DNA of 58,534 nucleotides from DATAMF01 sp964472565. GTDB lineage: Bacteria > Chloroflexota > Anaerolineae > Aggregatilineales > Aggregatilineaceae. Made by a program: the position numbers and the translations under genes. The stretch lies in the NCBI GenBank assembly GCA_964472565.1, contig CAYYNB010000017.1, positions 1 to 58,534 on the forward strand, in the 5' to 3' direction. This document shows positions 16,780 to 24,508 of the stretch, in pieces; position 1 is the stretch's first letter, and every line of letters starts with the position of its first letter. The notes under the pieces were generated by a model. The model was not told where the DNA came from and did not search any database. It saw only the letters and a program-made list of their open reading frames with translations.

Positions 16780-17948
16780 ACGGATTTTTAGTAGCCGGAT
16801 TGCACTGTGGCCTGAAGCGCGACGAGCGTAAAGATATTGCCCTGCTGTACAGTGATCGCCCCTGTACCGCCGCCGGAGTTTTTACAACCAATAAGGTTAA
16901 AGCCGCCCCGGTTCTCTACGATCAGGCACTTCTGGCCGATCCCCATGCCCAGGTGTGCGCCGTTCTGATCAACACAGGCAGCGCCAACGCCTGCACCGGA
17001 GAACCCGGTCTGGCAAACACCCGCACGTCAGCCGCTCAGGTTGCCCAGGCGGTTGGTTGTGCGCCCTCGGAAGTTCTGGCGCTTTCTACAGGCGTGATCG
17101 GCTTGCCTCTCCCCATGGACATCATGACTCAGGGCATCACCCAGTTAGTTCAGCACATCCGCGCGGATGGTTGGGATGATGCCGCCGCCGCGATCATGAC
17201 CACCGACACCCGCCCTAAAAAGGTCGAATATCATCACCCCGACGGCTATACCCTGATCGGCATTGCCAAAGGGGCGGGCATGATCGCCCCCAATATGGCA
17301 ACCATGCTTTCAGTCATCGTCACTGATGCCGCTGTTTCCCGCCCCATGTTAGAACAGGCGCTGCATTGCGCCGTAGATCAGAGCTTCAACCGGATTGTGG
17401 TCGATGGGGATATGAGCACCAACGACAGCCTGTTAGTCCTGGCGAACGGCGCATCTGGTGTAACCGTGCAGGATGAAGCATCTTTCACCGCCGCCCTCAC
17501 CGAAGTCTGTGTTTCGTTGGCGCAGGCCATCGTGCGCGACGGTGAAGGCGCGACCAAATTTGTCACCCTGCATGTGACAGGTGCTCCCGATAGTGCCACC
17601 GCGCGCACCATTGCGCACCAGATCGGCACCTCGGCGCTGGTCAAGACCGCCTTTTATGGCGGTGATCCGAATTGGGGCCGTATTCTCTGCGCAGCAGGTT
17701 ATTCCGGTGTAGACCTCGATCCGGCGCGGTTATCCCTTTGGCTTTTACATGCCGACGGTTCCCTTGCCATCCAGCTTGTCGAAGGCGGCCAGCCTCTCGA
17801 CTATGACGAACCCGCCGCGATTAAACACATGCAAGCGCCGGAATGGGGTGTCCGCCTGGACCTCGGCCTGGGTGATGTTTCCACCTGGCTCTGGACCTGC
17901 GACCTCAGCCACGAATACGTGACCATCAACGGCCACTACCGCACCTGA
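16776..17948 (+). CDS. argJ: Glutamate N-acetyltransferase / ornithine acetyltransferase
   Basis: A 390-residue self-processing enzyme that transfers the acetyl group from N-acetylornithine to glutamate. The autocleavage and nucleophile Thr is T176 in KGAGMIAPNMATMLSVI. TTDTRPKK and the DPNWGRILCAAGYSG motif near the C-terminus are also diagnostic. The start ATGA overlaps argA. With a functional argJ the pathway is cyclic, and ArgA is needed only to top it up. The protein could also have the first-step activity of bifunctional ArgJ proteins, but the sequence does not tell. It is the last gene of the operon. Confidence 0.95.
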   Translation: MNGFLVAGLHCGLKRDERKDIALLYSDRPCTAAGVFTTNKVKAAPVLYDQALLADPHAQVCAVLINTGSANACTGEPGLANTRTSAAQVAQAVGCAPSEVLALSTGVIGLPLPMDIMTQGITQLVQHIRADGWDDAAAAIMTTDTRPKKVEYHHPDGYTLIGIAKGAGMIAPNMATMLSVIVTDAAVSRPMLEQALHCAVDQSFNRIVVDGDMSTNDSLLVLANGASGVTVQDEASFTAALTEVCVSLAQAIVRDGEGATKFVTLHVTGAPDSATARTIAHQIGTSALVKTAFYGGDPNWGRILCAAGYSGVDLDPARLSLWLLHADGSLAIQLVEGGQPLDYDEPAAIKHMQAPEWGVRLDLGLGDVSTWLWTCDLSHEYVTINGHYRT

Positions 17949-17966
17949 TTCCCGTTTCCCATCGAG

Positions 17967-18006
17967 ATCGGGGGAGGGTTCGCATTTAACCTGAATCCTC
18001 CCCGAT
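17967..18006 (+). terminator. Terminator-like hairpin after argJ
   Basis: ATCGGGGGAGGGTT (17967-17980) pairs with AATCCTCCCCGAT (17994-18006) with one bulge and one wobble. The sequence after it (TTAACTTAAATCT) is only moderately T-rich. It lies 18 bases past the argJ stop, between convergent operons. Confidence 0.6.
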
Positions 18007-18067
18007 TTAACTTAAATCTCGACGTATTTCGCTTGAATTGACCGGCTTCTAACCGACAGCCCGCAAA

Positions 18068-18095
18068 AAAGCACCCTGACGAATCAGAGTGCTTT
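18068..18095 (-). terminator. Terminator of argG-argH
   Basis: AAAGCACCCTGA (18068-18079) and TCAGAGTGCTTT (18084-18095) form an 11-bp stem with one mismatch and a CGAA tetraloop. In the minus direction the stem runs into a TTTTTT tract (18065-18070). Confidence 0.8.
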
Positions 18096-18118
18096 ATAAT
18101 CGGTTCTCGGAATGAGGA

Positions 18119-19492
18119 CTATTTCCGCTCCGCAAGCCACGTGTTCGCCCGCTGGATTTGCACCTCAAAGTCGCCCGCCCCTCCGATCACATCGCGCCGG
18201 GCGACAGCCGCCTCGAAATCAAAAATCGACGCCACATCGGCATCAAATACAGGCGACAGTCCGCGGTAATCATCCAGCGTCAGCCCCGACAGCGCCACGC
18301 CTTTGGCCTCCGCCAACCGGACGACTTGCCCGGCCAGGCCATGCGCCTCGCGGAACGGTAGCCCCTTTTCCACCAGATAATCTGCCACATCCGTTGCCAG
18401 CATACTTTCGACCAGTGCCGCCCGCATCCGTGCCCGGTCAATTGTGACCGTCTGGATCAGTCCCGTCAGCGGCGGCAGCAGCAGTTGCAGCGTATCGTAG
18501 CTGTCAAACAGCGGTTCTTTGTCTTCCTGAAGGTCTTTGTTATATCCCGTCGGCAGTCCTTTAAGCGTCGCCAGCAGTCCAGCCAGTTGCCCCAGCAGCC
18601 GCCCCGCTTTGCCGCGCGCCAGTTCCAGCGGATCGGGGTTGCGCTTTTGTGGCATCAGGCTGCTGCCCGTGCTGTACCGTTCATCCAGCCGGACGAATCC
18701 GAAGCCCGGATTAGCAAAAATGATCAAATCTTCGGCCAGCTTGCTCAGATGGCTCCCCACTAGCGCCGCCGCGAACAAAAATTCCGCGATATGATCCCGG
18801 TTCGCCACCGCATCCAGGCTGTTGGCGGTGGCCCGCCGGAAACCCAGCCGTTCTGCCAGCCGCTGCCGGTCAATCGGGTAGGGAGTCCCCGCCAGCGCAC
18901 CGGCCCCCAGCGGGCATTCGTACCGCCACGACTGCCCCAGCATCTCGAACCGTTCCACGTCCCGTGTCAGTGCCCAGAAGTGATTCAGCCACCAGTGCGC
19001 GGCAGTAATCGGCTGCGCGGGCTGAAAATGGGTGTACCCTGGCATGATCGCATCGGATACCTCAGACGCCTGTGTGACCAATGCCATGCCTAGTTGAACC
19101 AGAAGCCGGACCACTTCGCGCTGGGTGTGGTGCAGCCACAGCAGAATATCCGTAGCAACCTGATCGTTGCGGCTCCGTCCGGTGTGCAGTTTTCCAGCGA
19201 CCTCGCCCACATGTTCCTTCAGGCGTCGCTCAACAGCCGTATGAATATCCTCATCGCCTGCCGCTGCCGTAAATCTGCCGCGCGCAAATTCCCCGCGCAC
19301 AATTTCGAGGCCCTCGATCAGGGTTTCGCATTCCTGTTCCGTCACAACCCCGGCATCCCGAATAGCCTGCGCCCAGGCGATGCTGCCTGTGATATCCACG
19401 TCATACAACCGCCAATCGAACCGCAGGCTGTCGTTCAAGCGCCGCACGGCATCGTCTGTCGGTAGCGCGAATGCACCTCCCCACAGCGTCAC
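18119..19492 (-). CDS. argH: Argininosuccinate lyase
   Basis: A 457-residue fumarase/aspartase-superfamily enzyme that splits argininosuccinate to arginine and fumarate. Signatures: the N-terminal SIAWAQAIRDAGV, the substrate loop TGRSRNDQVATD, TPYPIDRQ, and the superfamily signature GSSLMPQKRNPDP with the catalytic Ser loop. The C-terminal part (LPFREAHGLAGQVV) is typical of bacterial ArgH. It lies five bases after argG, and the pair is convergent with the argCBDAJ operon. No GNAT fusion is present, consistent with the separate argA. Confidence 0.95.
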   Translation of the reverse strand: MTLWGGAFALPTDDAVRRLNDSLRFDWRLYDVDITGSIAWAQAIRDAGVVTEQECETLIEGLEIVRGEFARGRFTAAAGDEDIHTAVERRLKEHVGEVAGKLHTGRSRNDQVATDILLWLHHTQREVVRLLVQLGMALVTQASEVSDAIMPGYTHFQPAQPITAAHWWLNHFWALTRDVERFEMLGQSWRYECPLGAGALAGTPYPIDRQRLAERLGFRRATANSLDAVANRDHIAEFLFAAALVGSHLSKLAEDLIIFANPGFGFVRLDERYSTGSSLMPQKRNPDPLELARGKAGRLLGQLAGLLATLKGLPTGYNKDLQEDKEPLFDSYDTLQLLLPPLTGLIQTVTIDRARMRAALVESMLATDVADYLVEKGLPFREAHGLAGQVVRLAEAKGVALSGLTLDDYRGLSPVFDADVASIFDFEAAVARRDVIGGAGDFEVQIQRANTWLAERK

Positions 19493-19497
19493 AGTGT

Positions 19498-20754
19498 TTA
19501 GTCCCGCTTAAACTGGGTATAGTCGGGCTGACGATAGCGGCTGGCTCCGGTCCCTTCGATGTTCAACATGGCTTCCACCTTCATCGGCAGGCCGATCATG
19601 TGGATAAAGCCTTCCGCGTCATGCTGATCATAAATATCCATGTGCCCGAAGGACGCATAATCTTCGCGGTACAGGCTGAACGGACTCTTGCGCCCCGCAA
19701 TGATCACATTCCCCTTGTACAATTTCAGTCGCACGGTTCCGGTAACGGTCCTTTGCGTCTCTTGCACAAACGCATCCAGAGCTTCGCGCAGCCGGGTATA
19801 CCACATCCCGTTGTACACCAGTTCAGCGTACTTGACCGCGATGAAGTCCTTAAAATTCATCGTTTGTTTGTCCATGCACACGCTTTCAAGCGCCTGGTGT
19901 GCCGCCCGCAAAATCGTACCGCCGGGCGTTTCATACACCCCGCGACTCTTCATCCCGATCAGCCGGTTTTCCACCATATCCACGCGCCCGATCCCGTTTT
20001 CGCTCCCCAGTTTATTGAGCAGATCAAACAGTTCCACCGGACCAAGTGCTTTGCCATCAATCGCAACCGGAATCCCTTTTTCAAAGTCGATCTCGACATA
20101 GGTCGGCTCGTCGGGAGCATCCATCGGACTCTTTGTCAGTGTATACATATCTTCTTCGGGTTCGTTCCAGGGGTCTTCCAGCGGTCCCGCCTCGTGGCTC
20201 ATATGAAACAGATTACGATCCCGGCTGTAAATACTTTTCAGTGACGACGAGACGGGGACATTGTATTCTTCCGCATACGCCAGCGCGTCTTCCCGGCTCC
20301 GAATATCCCATTCCCGCCAGGGGGCGATCACTTGCAGCCGGGGATTCAGCGCCATCACCGTGAGTTCAAATCGAACCTGATCATTGCCTTTTCCGGTGCA
20401 GCCGTGGGCGATGGCATCCGCACCTTCTTGCTCTGCGATTTCGACCAGGTGGCGTGCTATCACCGGGCGTGCAAACGAGGTTCCCAAAAGGTAAGTACGT
20501 TCGTAAATCGCCCCGGATTGAATAGTTGGAAACACAAAATCACGCAGGAATTCTTCGCGTAAATCCCGGACATAGAGTTTACTCGCGCCCGTCTTCAGTG
20601 CCTTTTCTTCCAGCCCATCCAGTTCCTCGCCTTGTCCCAGGTCCGCGCAAAAACACACCACTTCGCAGTGGTAGTTATTCCGTAGCCAGGGCACAATAAT
20701 GGATGTGTCCAACCCGCCACTATACGCTAAGACAACTTTTTTGACCGGGTCCAT
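19498..20754 (-). CDS. argG: Argininosuccinate synthase
   Basis: A 418-residue ATP-dependent ligase that joins citrulline and aspartate. The PP-loop is VLAYSGGLDTSI (residues about 9-20). GCTGKGNDQVRFE and the SPMDAPDEPTYVEIDFEKG region are typical of type I ArgG. GGAGAAGGG two to ten bases before the ATG at 20754 supports this start. Oddly, the frame stays open upstream to a GTG at 20823. The 23 extra codons would contain eight arginines, mostly AGG or AGA, unlike the CGN codons used in the body of these genes. I treat this as untranslated leader. argG is divergent from the corrinoid-protein gene. Confidence 0.94.
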   Translation of the reverse strand: MDPVKKVVLAYSGGLDTSIIVPWLRNNYHCEVVCFCADLGQGEELDGLEEKALKTGASKLYVRDLREEFLRDFVFPTIQSGAIYERTYLLGTSFARPVIARHLVEIAEQEGADAIAHGCTGKGNDQVRFELTVMALNPRLQVIAPWREWDIRSREDALAYAEEYNVPVSSSLKSIYSRDRNLFHMSHEAGPLEDPWNEPEEDMYTLTKSPMDAPDEPTYVEIDFEKGIPVAIDGKALGPVELFDLLNKLGSENGIGRVDMVENRLIGMKSRGVYETPGGTILRAAHQALESVCMDKQTMNFKDFIAVKYAELVYNGMWYTRLREALDAFVQETQRTVTGTVRLKLYKGNVIIAGRKSPFSLYREDYASFGHMDIYDQHDAEGFIHMIGLPMKVEAMLNIEGTGASRYRQPDYTQFKRD

Positions 20755-20963
20755 TGCCCTTCTCCTATGCCTAAATGGTAAGGGCCTTATTTTCCTCCGA
20801 ATCCTCCCTTTAATGTATGGCACATTTAACTAAAACAGGCCCTTTTGAGCTATGATTATTGGAGTTAAATCACGTCCCAGTCAGGTAAATTTCAACTGGC
20901 CCCAAAGTCCTTATCATGCTATTGTTCGGTTGATTTTTTAGGGGACTGAAAATATTGATCTCT

Positions 20964-21035
20964 CGTGAGCCTATCGAACGGGCGCGCAGCCATCAGCAAC
21001 CGGGCTGCGGTTCCAGCCGAAAAAATCTGCTCACG
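20964..21035 (+). ncRNA. Structured 5' leader (candidate riboswitch) before the corrinoid-protein gene
   Basis: The closing stem CGTGAGC (20964-20970)/GCTCACG (21029-21035) is a perfect 7 bp. It encloses CGCAGCC (20985-20991)/GGCTGCG (21003-21009), an 11-base loop, and a second CAGCC at 21014-21018 that competes for the same GGCTG. AACC (20998-21001) can pair with GGTT (21009-21012). The stretch CAGCAACCGG followed by GGTTCCAGCC recalls the GCAACC...GGTGCTAAATCCAGC core of SAM-I riboswitches, but the usual P2 internal loop is absent. The structure ends 40 bases before the start codon. The remainder of 20755-20963 shows no other clear feature. Family assignment is open. Confidence 0.45.
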
Positions 21036-21075
21036 CTAGGCATCCTAATCAGTTAGTGTTAGAAGGGAAAGGCAA

Positions 21076-21711
21076 ATGTCATTAATTGCAGAAGTTAGAC
21101 AGGCGGTTATTGATGGTCAGGCAAAAACGGTTGTGCCAAAGGTCGAACAGGCACTTGCCGAGGGAATCGCGGCGGATGTCATCCTGCGCGATGGCCTCAT
21201 TGATGCCATGAAAGAAGTCGGGCGCATGTTTGAAGAGGGCGAATTTTTCGTTCCCGAAATGCTTATCGCCGCCCGCGCCATGCAAGCCGCTCTTAAAATC
21301 CTGAAACCCCTCCTCGTCGCGCAGGGCGTGGAGTCCATCGGCAAAGTAGCCATTGGTACGGTCAAGGGCGACCTGCACGATATTGGGAAATCACTTGTTG
21401 CGATGATGCTTGAAGGTGCCGGTTTTGAAATTCTGGATCTCGGCGTTGATGTCGCGCCGGAAAAGTTTGTAGATGCCGTTCGAAGTGGCGCACAGATCGT
21501 AGCCATGTCGGCCCTGCTGACCACCACCATGCCCAATATGAAAGTGACCATTGACGCGCTCAAAGCAGCCGGTGTACGCGATCAGGCTGTCGTGATGATC
21601 GGCGGCGCGCCTGTCACGCAGTCCTATGCCGATGAGATTGGTGCCGATGGATATTCGTCGGATGCCTCGTCTGCGGTGCGCAAGGCCCAGGAGCTTCTCG
21701 GCGTCGCATGA
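21076..21711 (+). CDS. Corrinoid (B12-binding) methyl-carrier protein, MttC/MtbC-like
   Basis: A 211-residue two-domain protein: an N-terminal four-helix cap (about residues 1-85, with EEGEFFVPEMLIAARAM) and a Rossmann-like cobalamin domain. The lower-ligand His is H101 in GDLHDIGK (DxHxxG), with SALLTT and GGAPVTQ as the other cobalamin contacts. These proteins carry methyl-Co(III) between a substrate-specific methyltransferase and a UroD-type or methyl-THF methyltransferase. GAAGGGAAAGG precedes the ATG. The neighbour DUF1638 gene overlaps by four bases. A UroD-type methyltransferase is encoded 3.8 kb away on the other strand, but no MttB/MtaB-like substrate enzyme is in the window, so the methyl donor is unknown. 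Confidence 0.92.
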   Translation: MSLIAEVRQAVIDGQAKTVVPKVEQALAEGIAADVILRDGLIDAMKEVGRMFEEGEFFVPEMLIAARAMQAALKILKPLLVAQGVESIGKVAIGTVKGDLHDIGKSLVAMMLEGAGFEILDLGVDVAPEKFVDAVRSGAQIVAMSALLTTTMPNMKVTIDALKAAGVRDQAVVMIGGAPVTQSYADEIGADGYSSDASSAVRKAQELLGVA

Positions 21712-22445
21712 TCCGCTACACCGCCCTGACCTGTGAAGCGTTAGCGCGCCCCGTCTATGCCATCGCAGCGACAGTAGAGCCGGTCATTTCGGTTCGGCTC
21801 TACCGCCAGGGCTTGCACAACACACCCAGGAAGTTAAACCGCACGTTACAGGCCGAAGTGGATGCAGTTCAACCCGGCGAAGCCGCCGCGATTCTGCTGG
21901 TCTACGGCATCTGCGGCAACTCAACTATCAATTTGATCGCGCGCCACACGCCGCTGGTTATCCCGCGTGCGCACGACTGCATTACCCTCTATCTCGGTGC
22001 GCGCCAGCGCTACCAGCAAGAGTTCGACGCGCACCCTGGCACCTACTGGTACAGTCTCGATTTTCTGGAACGGCTCGAACCTGGCTCCAACGGAGCACTG
22101 GGGGCCACCGATCTGAATGTATCGGTGTATGAGGAATATGTCGAAAAATACGGTCAGGACAACGCCGCTTACCTGATGGAAGTGATGGGCGAGTGGGGCA
22201 AACATTACGAGCGGGCGGTCTATATCGACATGGATACAGGCGATGGCACGCCGTATGAACAAATCGCGCGTGAGCAAGCCATCCGCCGGAACTGGCGGTT
22301 TGAGATAAAACAGGGGAATCGCCGTCTGCTCGAAATGCTGCTCCAGGGCAACTGGCCGGAAGATGAATTTTTGATCGTCCCGCCGGGACATACCATCGTG
22401 AGTACGGGCGACGAGATGCTGCTCCGTGCCCAATCTGTTGAATAG
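21708..22445 (+). CDS. DUF1638 family protein
   Basis: A 245-residue protein of the DUF1638 family, which in many genomes sits beside corrinoid methyltransferase genes. Features: TCEALARPVYA at the N-terminus, the conserved VYGICGNSTINLIARHTPLVIPRAHDC segment (Cys near residues 69 and 89), and the YWYSLDFLERL motif. The start codon overlaps the corrinoid-protein stop (ATGA), implying coupled synthesis. The biochemical role is not established. The conserved Cys/His pattern would suit metal or corrinoid handling, but that is conjecture. Confidence 0.8.
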   Translation: MIRYTALTCEALARPVYAIAATVEPVISVRLYRQGLHNTPRKLNRTLQAEVDAVQPGEAAAILLVYGICGNSTINLIARHTPLVIPRAHDCITLYLGARQRYQQEFDAHPGTYWYSLDFLERLEPGSNGALGATDLNVSVYEEYVEKYGQDNAAYLMEVMGEWGKHYERAVYIDMDTGDGTPYEQIAREQAIRRNWRFEIKQGNRRLLEMLLQGNWPEDEFLIVPPGHTIVSTGDEMLLRAQSVE

Positions 22446-22454
22446 GATGGAAAA

Positions 22455-23492
22455 ATGACACACCAGGTTATTACTTTTGGCGAAATTATGATGCGCCTCG
22501 CCCCCCCTGGTTTTTTACGTTTTACCCAGGCTCACTCCTTTGACCTTACCTTTGGTGGCGGCGAGGCGAATGTGGCGGTTTCTCTGGCGAATTACGGTAT
22601 CCCGGCAGCTTTTGTTACTCGCCTGCCCAAGAATGATCTTGGCACAGCTTGTATTCAATATCTGCGTCAGTACGGCGTCGGCGTCGATAAAATCGTGCGC
22701 GGCGGTGATCGTCTGGGAATCTATTTTCTTGAGGCGGGTTCCATGCAGCGCGCCAGCAATGTGATCTATGATCGCGCCAATTCCGCCATCGCCACCATCG
22801 AACCCGGCATGATCGACTGGCCCGCCGTTTTTGCGGGAGCCACGTGGTTCCACTGGACCGGCATCACCCCGGCGATTTCAGCCTCGACTGCTGCCGTTTG
22901 CCTCGAAGCCGCTCGCACGGCCCGTGATATGGGGTTGACCGTCTCCTGCGATCTGAACTACCGGAAAAAACTCTGGAACTGGGGCCGCACTGCCACCGAT
23001 GTCATGTCCGAACTCGTGCAGGTCTGCGATGTGGCTATCGGCAACGAAGAAGACGCCGATAAAGTCTTCGGCATTCGCGCCCCCGAAACCGATGTCGTTT
23101 CCGGCCAGATCAGCGCGGTCAGGTATCAATCGGTTTGCGATCAACTGCACGCCCGCTTCCCCAGTCTGAAAACCATCGCCATCACGCTGCGAGGTTCGAT
23201 CTCGGCCAGCCATAACACATGGTCCGGCGTGCTCTGGGATCAGGGTGCTTTTTATACGGGCCTCAATTTCGACATCACCCACATCGTAGACCGGGTGGGC
23301 GGCGGCGATTCGTTTGTTGGCGGCCTGATCTATGGTCTGCTCACCTATGGCGACGACAAACAAAAAGCATTGAACTTCGCCCTTGCTGCCTCATGCCTCA
23401 AGCATTCCATTCTGGGTGACTTCAATCTTGTCACTGTAGCCGAAGTCGAAAAACTGATGTCCGGTGATGCGTCGGGCCGTGTCTCTCGCTAA
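22455..23492 (+). CDS. PfkB-family sugar kinase, 2-keto-3-deoxygluconate kinase-like
   Basis: A 345-residue ribokinase-fold kinase. The N-terminal GEIMMRLAPPGFLRFTQA and FGGGEANVAVSLANYG match KdgK proteins (substrate glycine loop). The ATP-site signature with the catalytic Asp is VDRVGGGDSFVGGLIYGL. CDLNYRKKLWNW is also KdgK-like. It would make 2-keto-3-deoxy-6-phosphogluconate from KDG, a step in hexuronate or semi-phosphorylative Entner-Doudoroff metabolism, but no aldolase or dehydratase gene lies nearby. It is nine bases after the DUF1638 gene, so probably co-transcribed. AGGATGG precedes the ATG. Confidence 0.82.
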   Translation: MTHQVITFGEIMMRLAPPGFLRFTQAHSFDLTFGGGEANVAVSLANYGIPAAFVTRLPKNDLGTACIQYLRQYGVGVDKIVRGGDRLGIYFLEAGSMQRASNVIYDRANSAIATIEPGMIDWPAVFAGATWFHWTGITPAISASTAAVCLEAARTARDMGLTVSCDLNYRKKLWNWGRTATDVMSELVQVCDVAIGNEEDADKVFGIRAPETDVVSGQISAVRYQSVCDQLHARFPSLKTIAITLRGSISASHNTWSGVLWDQGAFYTGLNFDITHIVDRVGGGDSFVGGLIYGLLTYGDDKQKALNFALAASCLKHSILGDFNLVTVAEVEKLMSGDASGRVSR

Positions 23493-23503
23493 CTGGCTCA
23501 ATG

Positions 23504-23529
23504 GCGGGGCAATTCACGGATTGCCCCGC
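23504..23529. terminator. Bidirectional terminator-like hairpin between convergent genes
   Basis: GCGGGGCAAT (23504-23513) and ATTGCCCCGC (23520-23529) form a perfect 10-bp stem with a six-base loop, 12 bases after the kinase stop and six before the MBL-hydrolase stop. Neither side has a good T-tract. Confidence 0.6.
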
Positions 23530-23534
23530 TCCTC

Positions 23535-24500
23535 CTATGTGGGCAGATTCCACACGGTGCATCCATCCCGGTTAACCCCTTTATTCAGCACGCCCCGCTG
23601 TACTAACCGTGCCAGATTGCCGCTCATCCCATTCGCCAGGTCCTGATTAGTTTCCGGCGGCCACGTTCCCAGGTTCGGCCCCAGCGCCGCGATCACTTCT
23701 TTGAGCGTAAATGTGCCCACTTCCTGCGCATAATCCAACAGATTTCGCTCGATCAACAGGCAATAATTCCGGCTCTCCCGCAAAAATCCCCCGACATCCG
23801 GCCCTTTTTGTACCGGCCAGTGCGCCGGCGAATACGTCTCAATATCCATATGCATCAGCCGGTCGTGTGTCGCCAGATAGGTGTCCACATAACAGTACGT
23901 TGGCGGCATCGCCGGTTTCCATTCCTCGTCCAGAATCGCATTCCACAGCGCCGCCTCACCAGCAATCATTGTTTTGCTGCGCGGATCATACACCGCCAGA
24001 TGCCCCCACGTATGCCCTGGTGTATGCACGACTTCCACATACCAATCCGCGCTTAACCGGAACTTCTCCCCGCCTTCCAGCGTGACATCCAGCGGCCAAC
24101 TGGCGCACCTCTCGCGCACATACTGTTTGTCTTGCTCTGTCGGCCCAATACCATGTTCGGCTTTGAACTGCGAATAGCGGCCCTCAATCAGCGCATCTGT
24201 ACTTTCAACCCATGCCTTGTCCAGGTTATGGCACATCAGCAGCGCTTGCGGTGCAGCCTTTTTCATCGGCGCATTACCGCCTTGATGATCCATATCCGAA
24301 TGCGAAATCAGAATATAAGTGAGTCGCACCGGATCAATCCCAATCGACGCCATATATGGGAGAATCTCTTGCTCCGGGTTATGGGCCACGCCCGTATCAA
24401 CCAGCATCACGGCGTCATCGCCTACCAGCAGATGGACATAAACCATCCGCTTGTTGCCAAATTTACATTTAATCCGGTGAATTCCAGGTGCAATTTCCAT
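23535..24500 (-). CDS. MBL-fold metallo-hydrolase
   Basis: A 321-residue metallo-beta-lactamase-fold hydrolase. The dinuclear metal site is ISHSDMDHQGG (H-x-D-x-D-H), with the next ligands in VVHTPGHTWGHLAV and IAGEAALW (Ala-Gly-Glu in place of the usual GD, so the bridging Asp may be replaced). A winged-helix-like C-terminus (TFTLKEVIAAL...) follows. Such stand-alone proteins act on thioesters, lactones or phosphoesters, so the substrate is unknown. It is third in a minus-strand operon after the UroD-type methyltransferase and the aldo/keto reductase, eight bases behind the latter. Confidence 0.8.
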   Translation of the reverse strand: MEIAPGIHRIKCKFGNKRMVYVHLLVGDDAVMLVDTGVAHNPEQEILPYMASIGIDPVRLTYILISHSDMDHQGGNAPMKKAAPQALLMCHNLDKAWVESTDALIEGRYSQFKAEHGIGPTEQDKQYVRERCASWPLDVTLEGGEKFRLSADWYVEVVHTPGHTWGHLAVYDPRSKTMIAGEAALWNAILDEEWKPAMPPTYCYVDTYLATHDRLMHMDIETYSPAHWPVQKGPDVGGFLRESRNYCLLIERNLLDYAQEVGTFTLKEVIAALGPNLGTWPPETNQDLANGMSGNLARLVQRGVLNKGVNRDGCTVWNLPT

Positions 24501-24508
24501 ACTTTCTC

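Noticed and set aside
20755..20830. Transcription attenuator before argG
   Set aside because: AAGGGCCT/AGGCCCTT repeats are present, but no T-tract terminator or competing hairpin is seen.
20881..21060. Canonical SAM-I riboswitch before the corrinoid-protein gene
   Set aside because: Only the CAGCAACC...GG part resembles it. The characteristic P2 internal loop (AGGGA/GGCCC-UGA) is missing, so I report only an unassigned structured leader.
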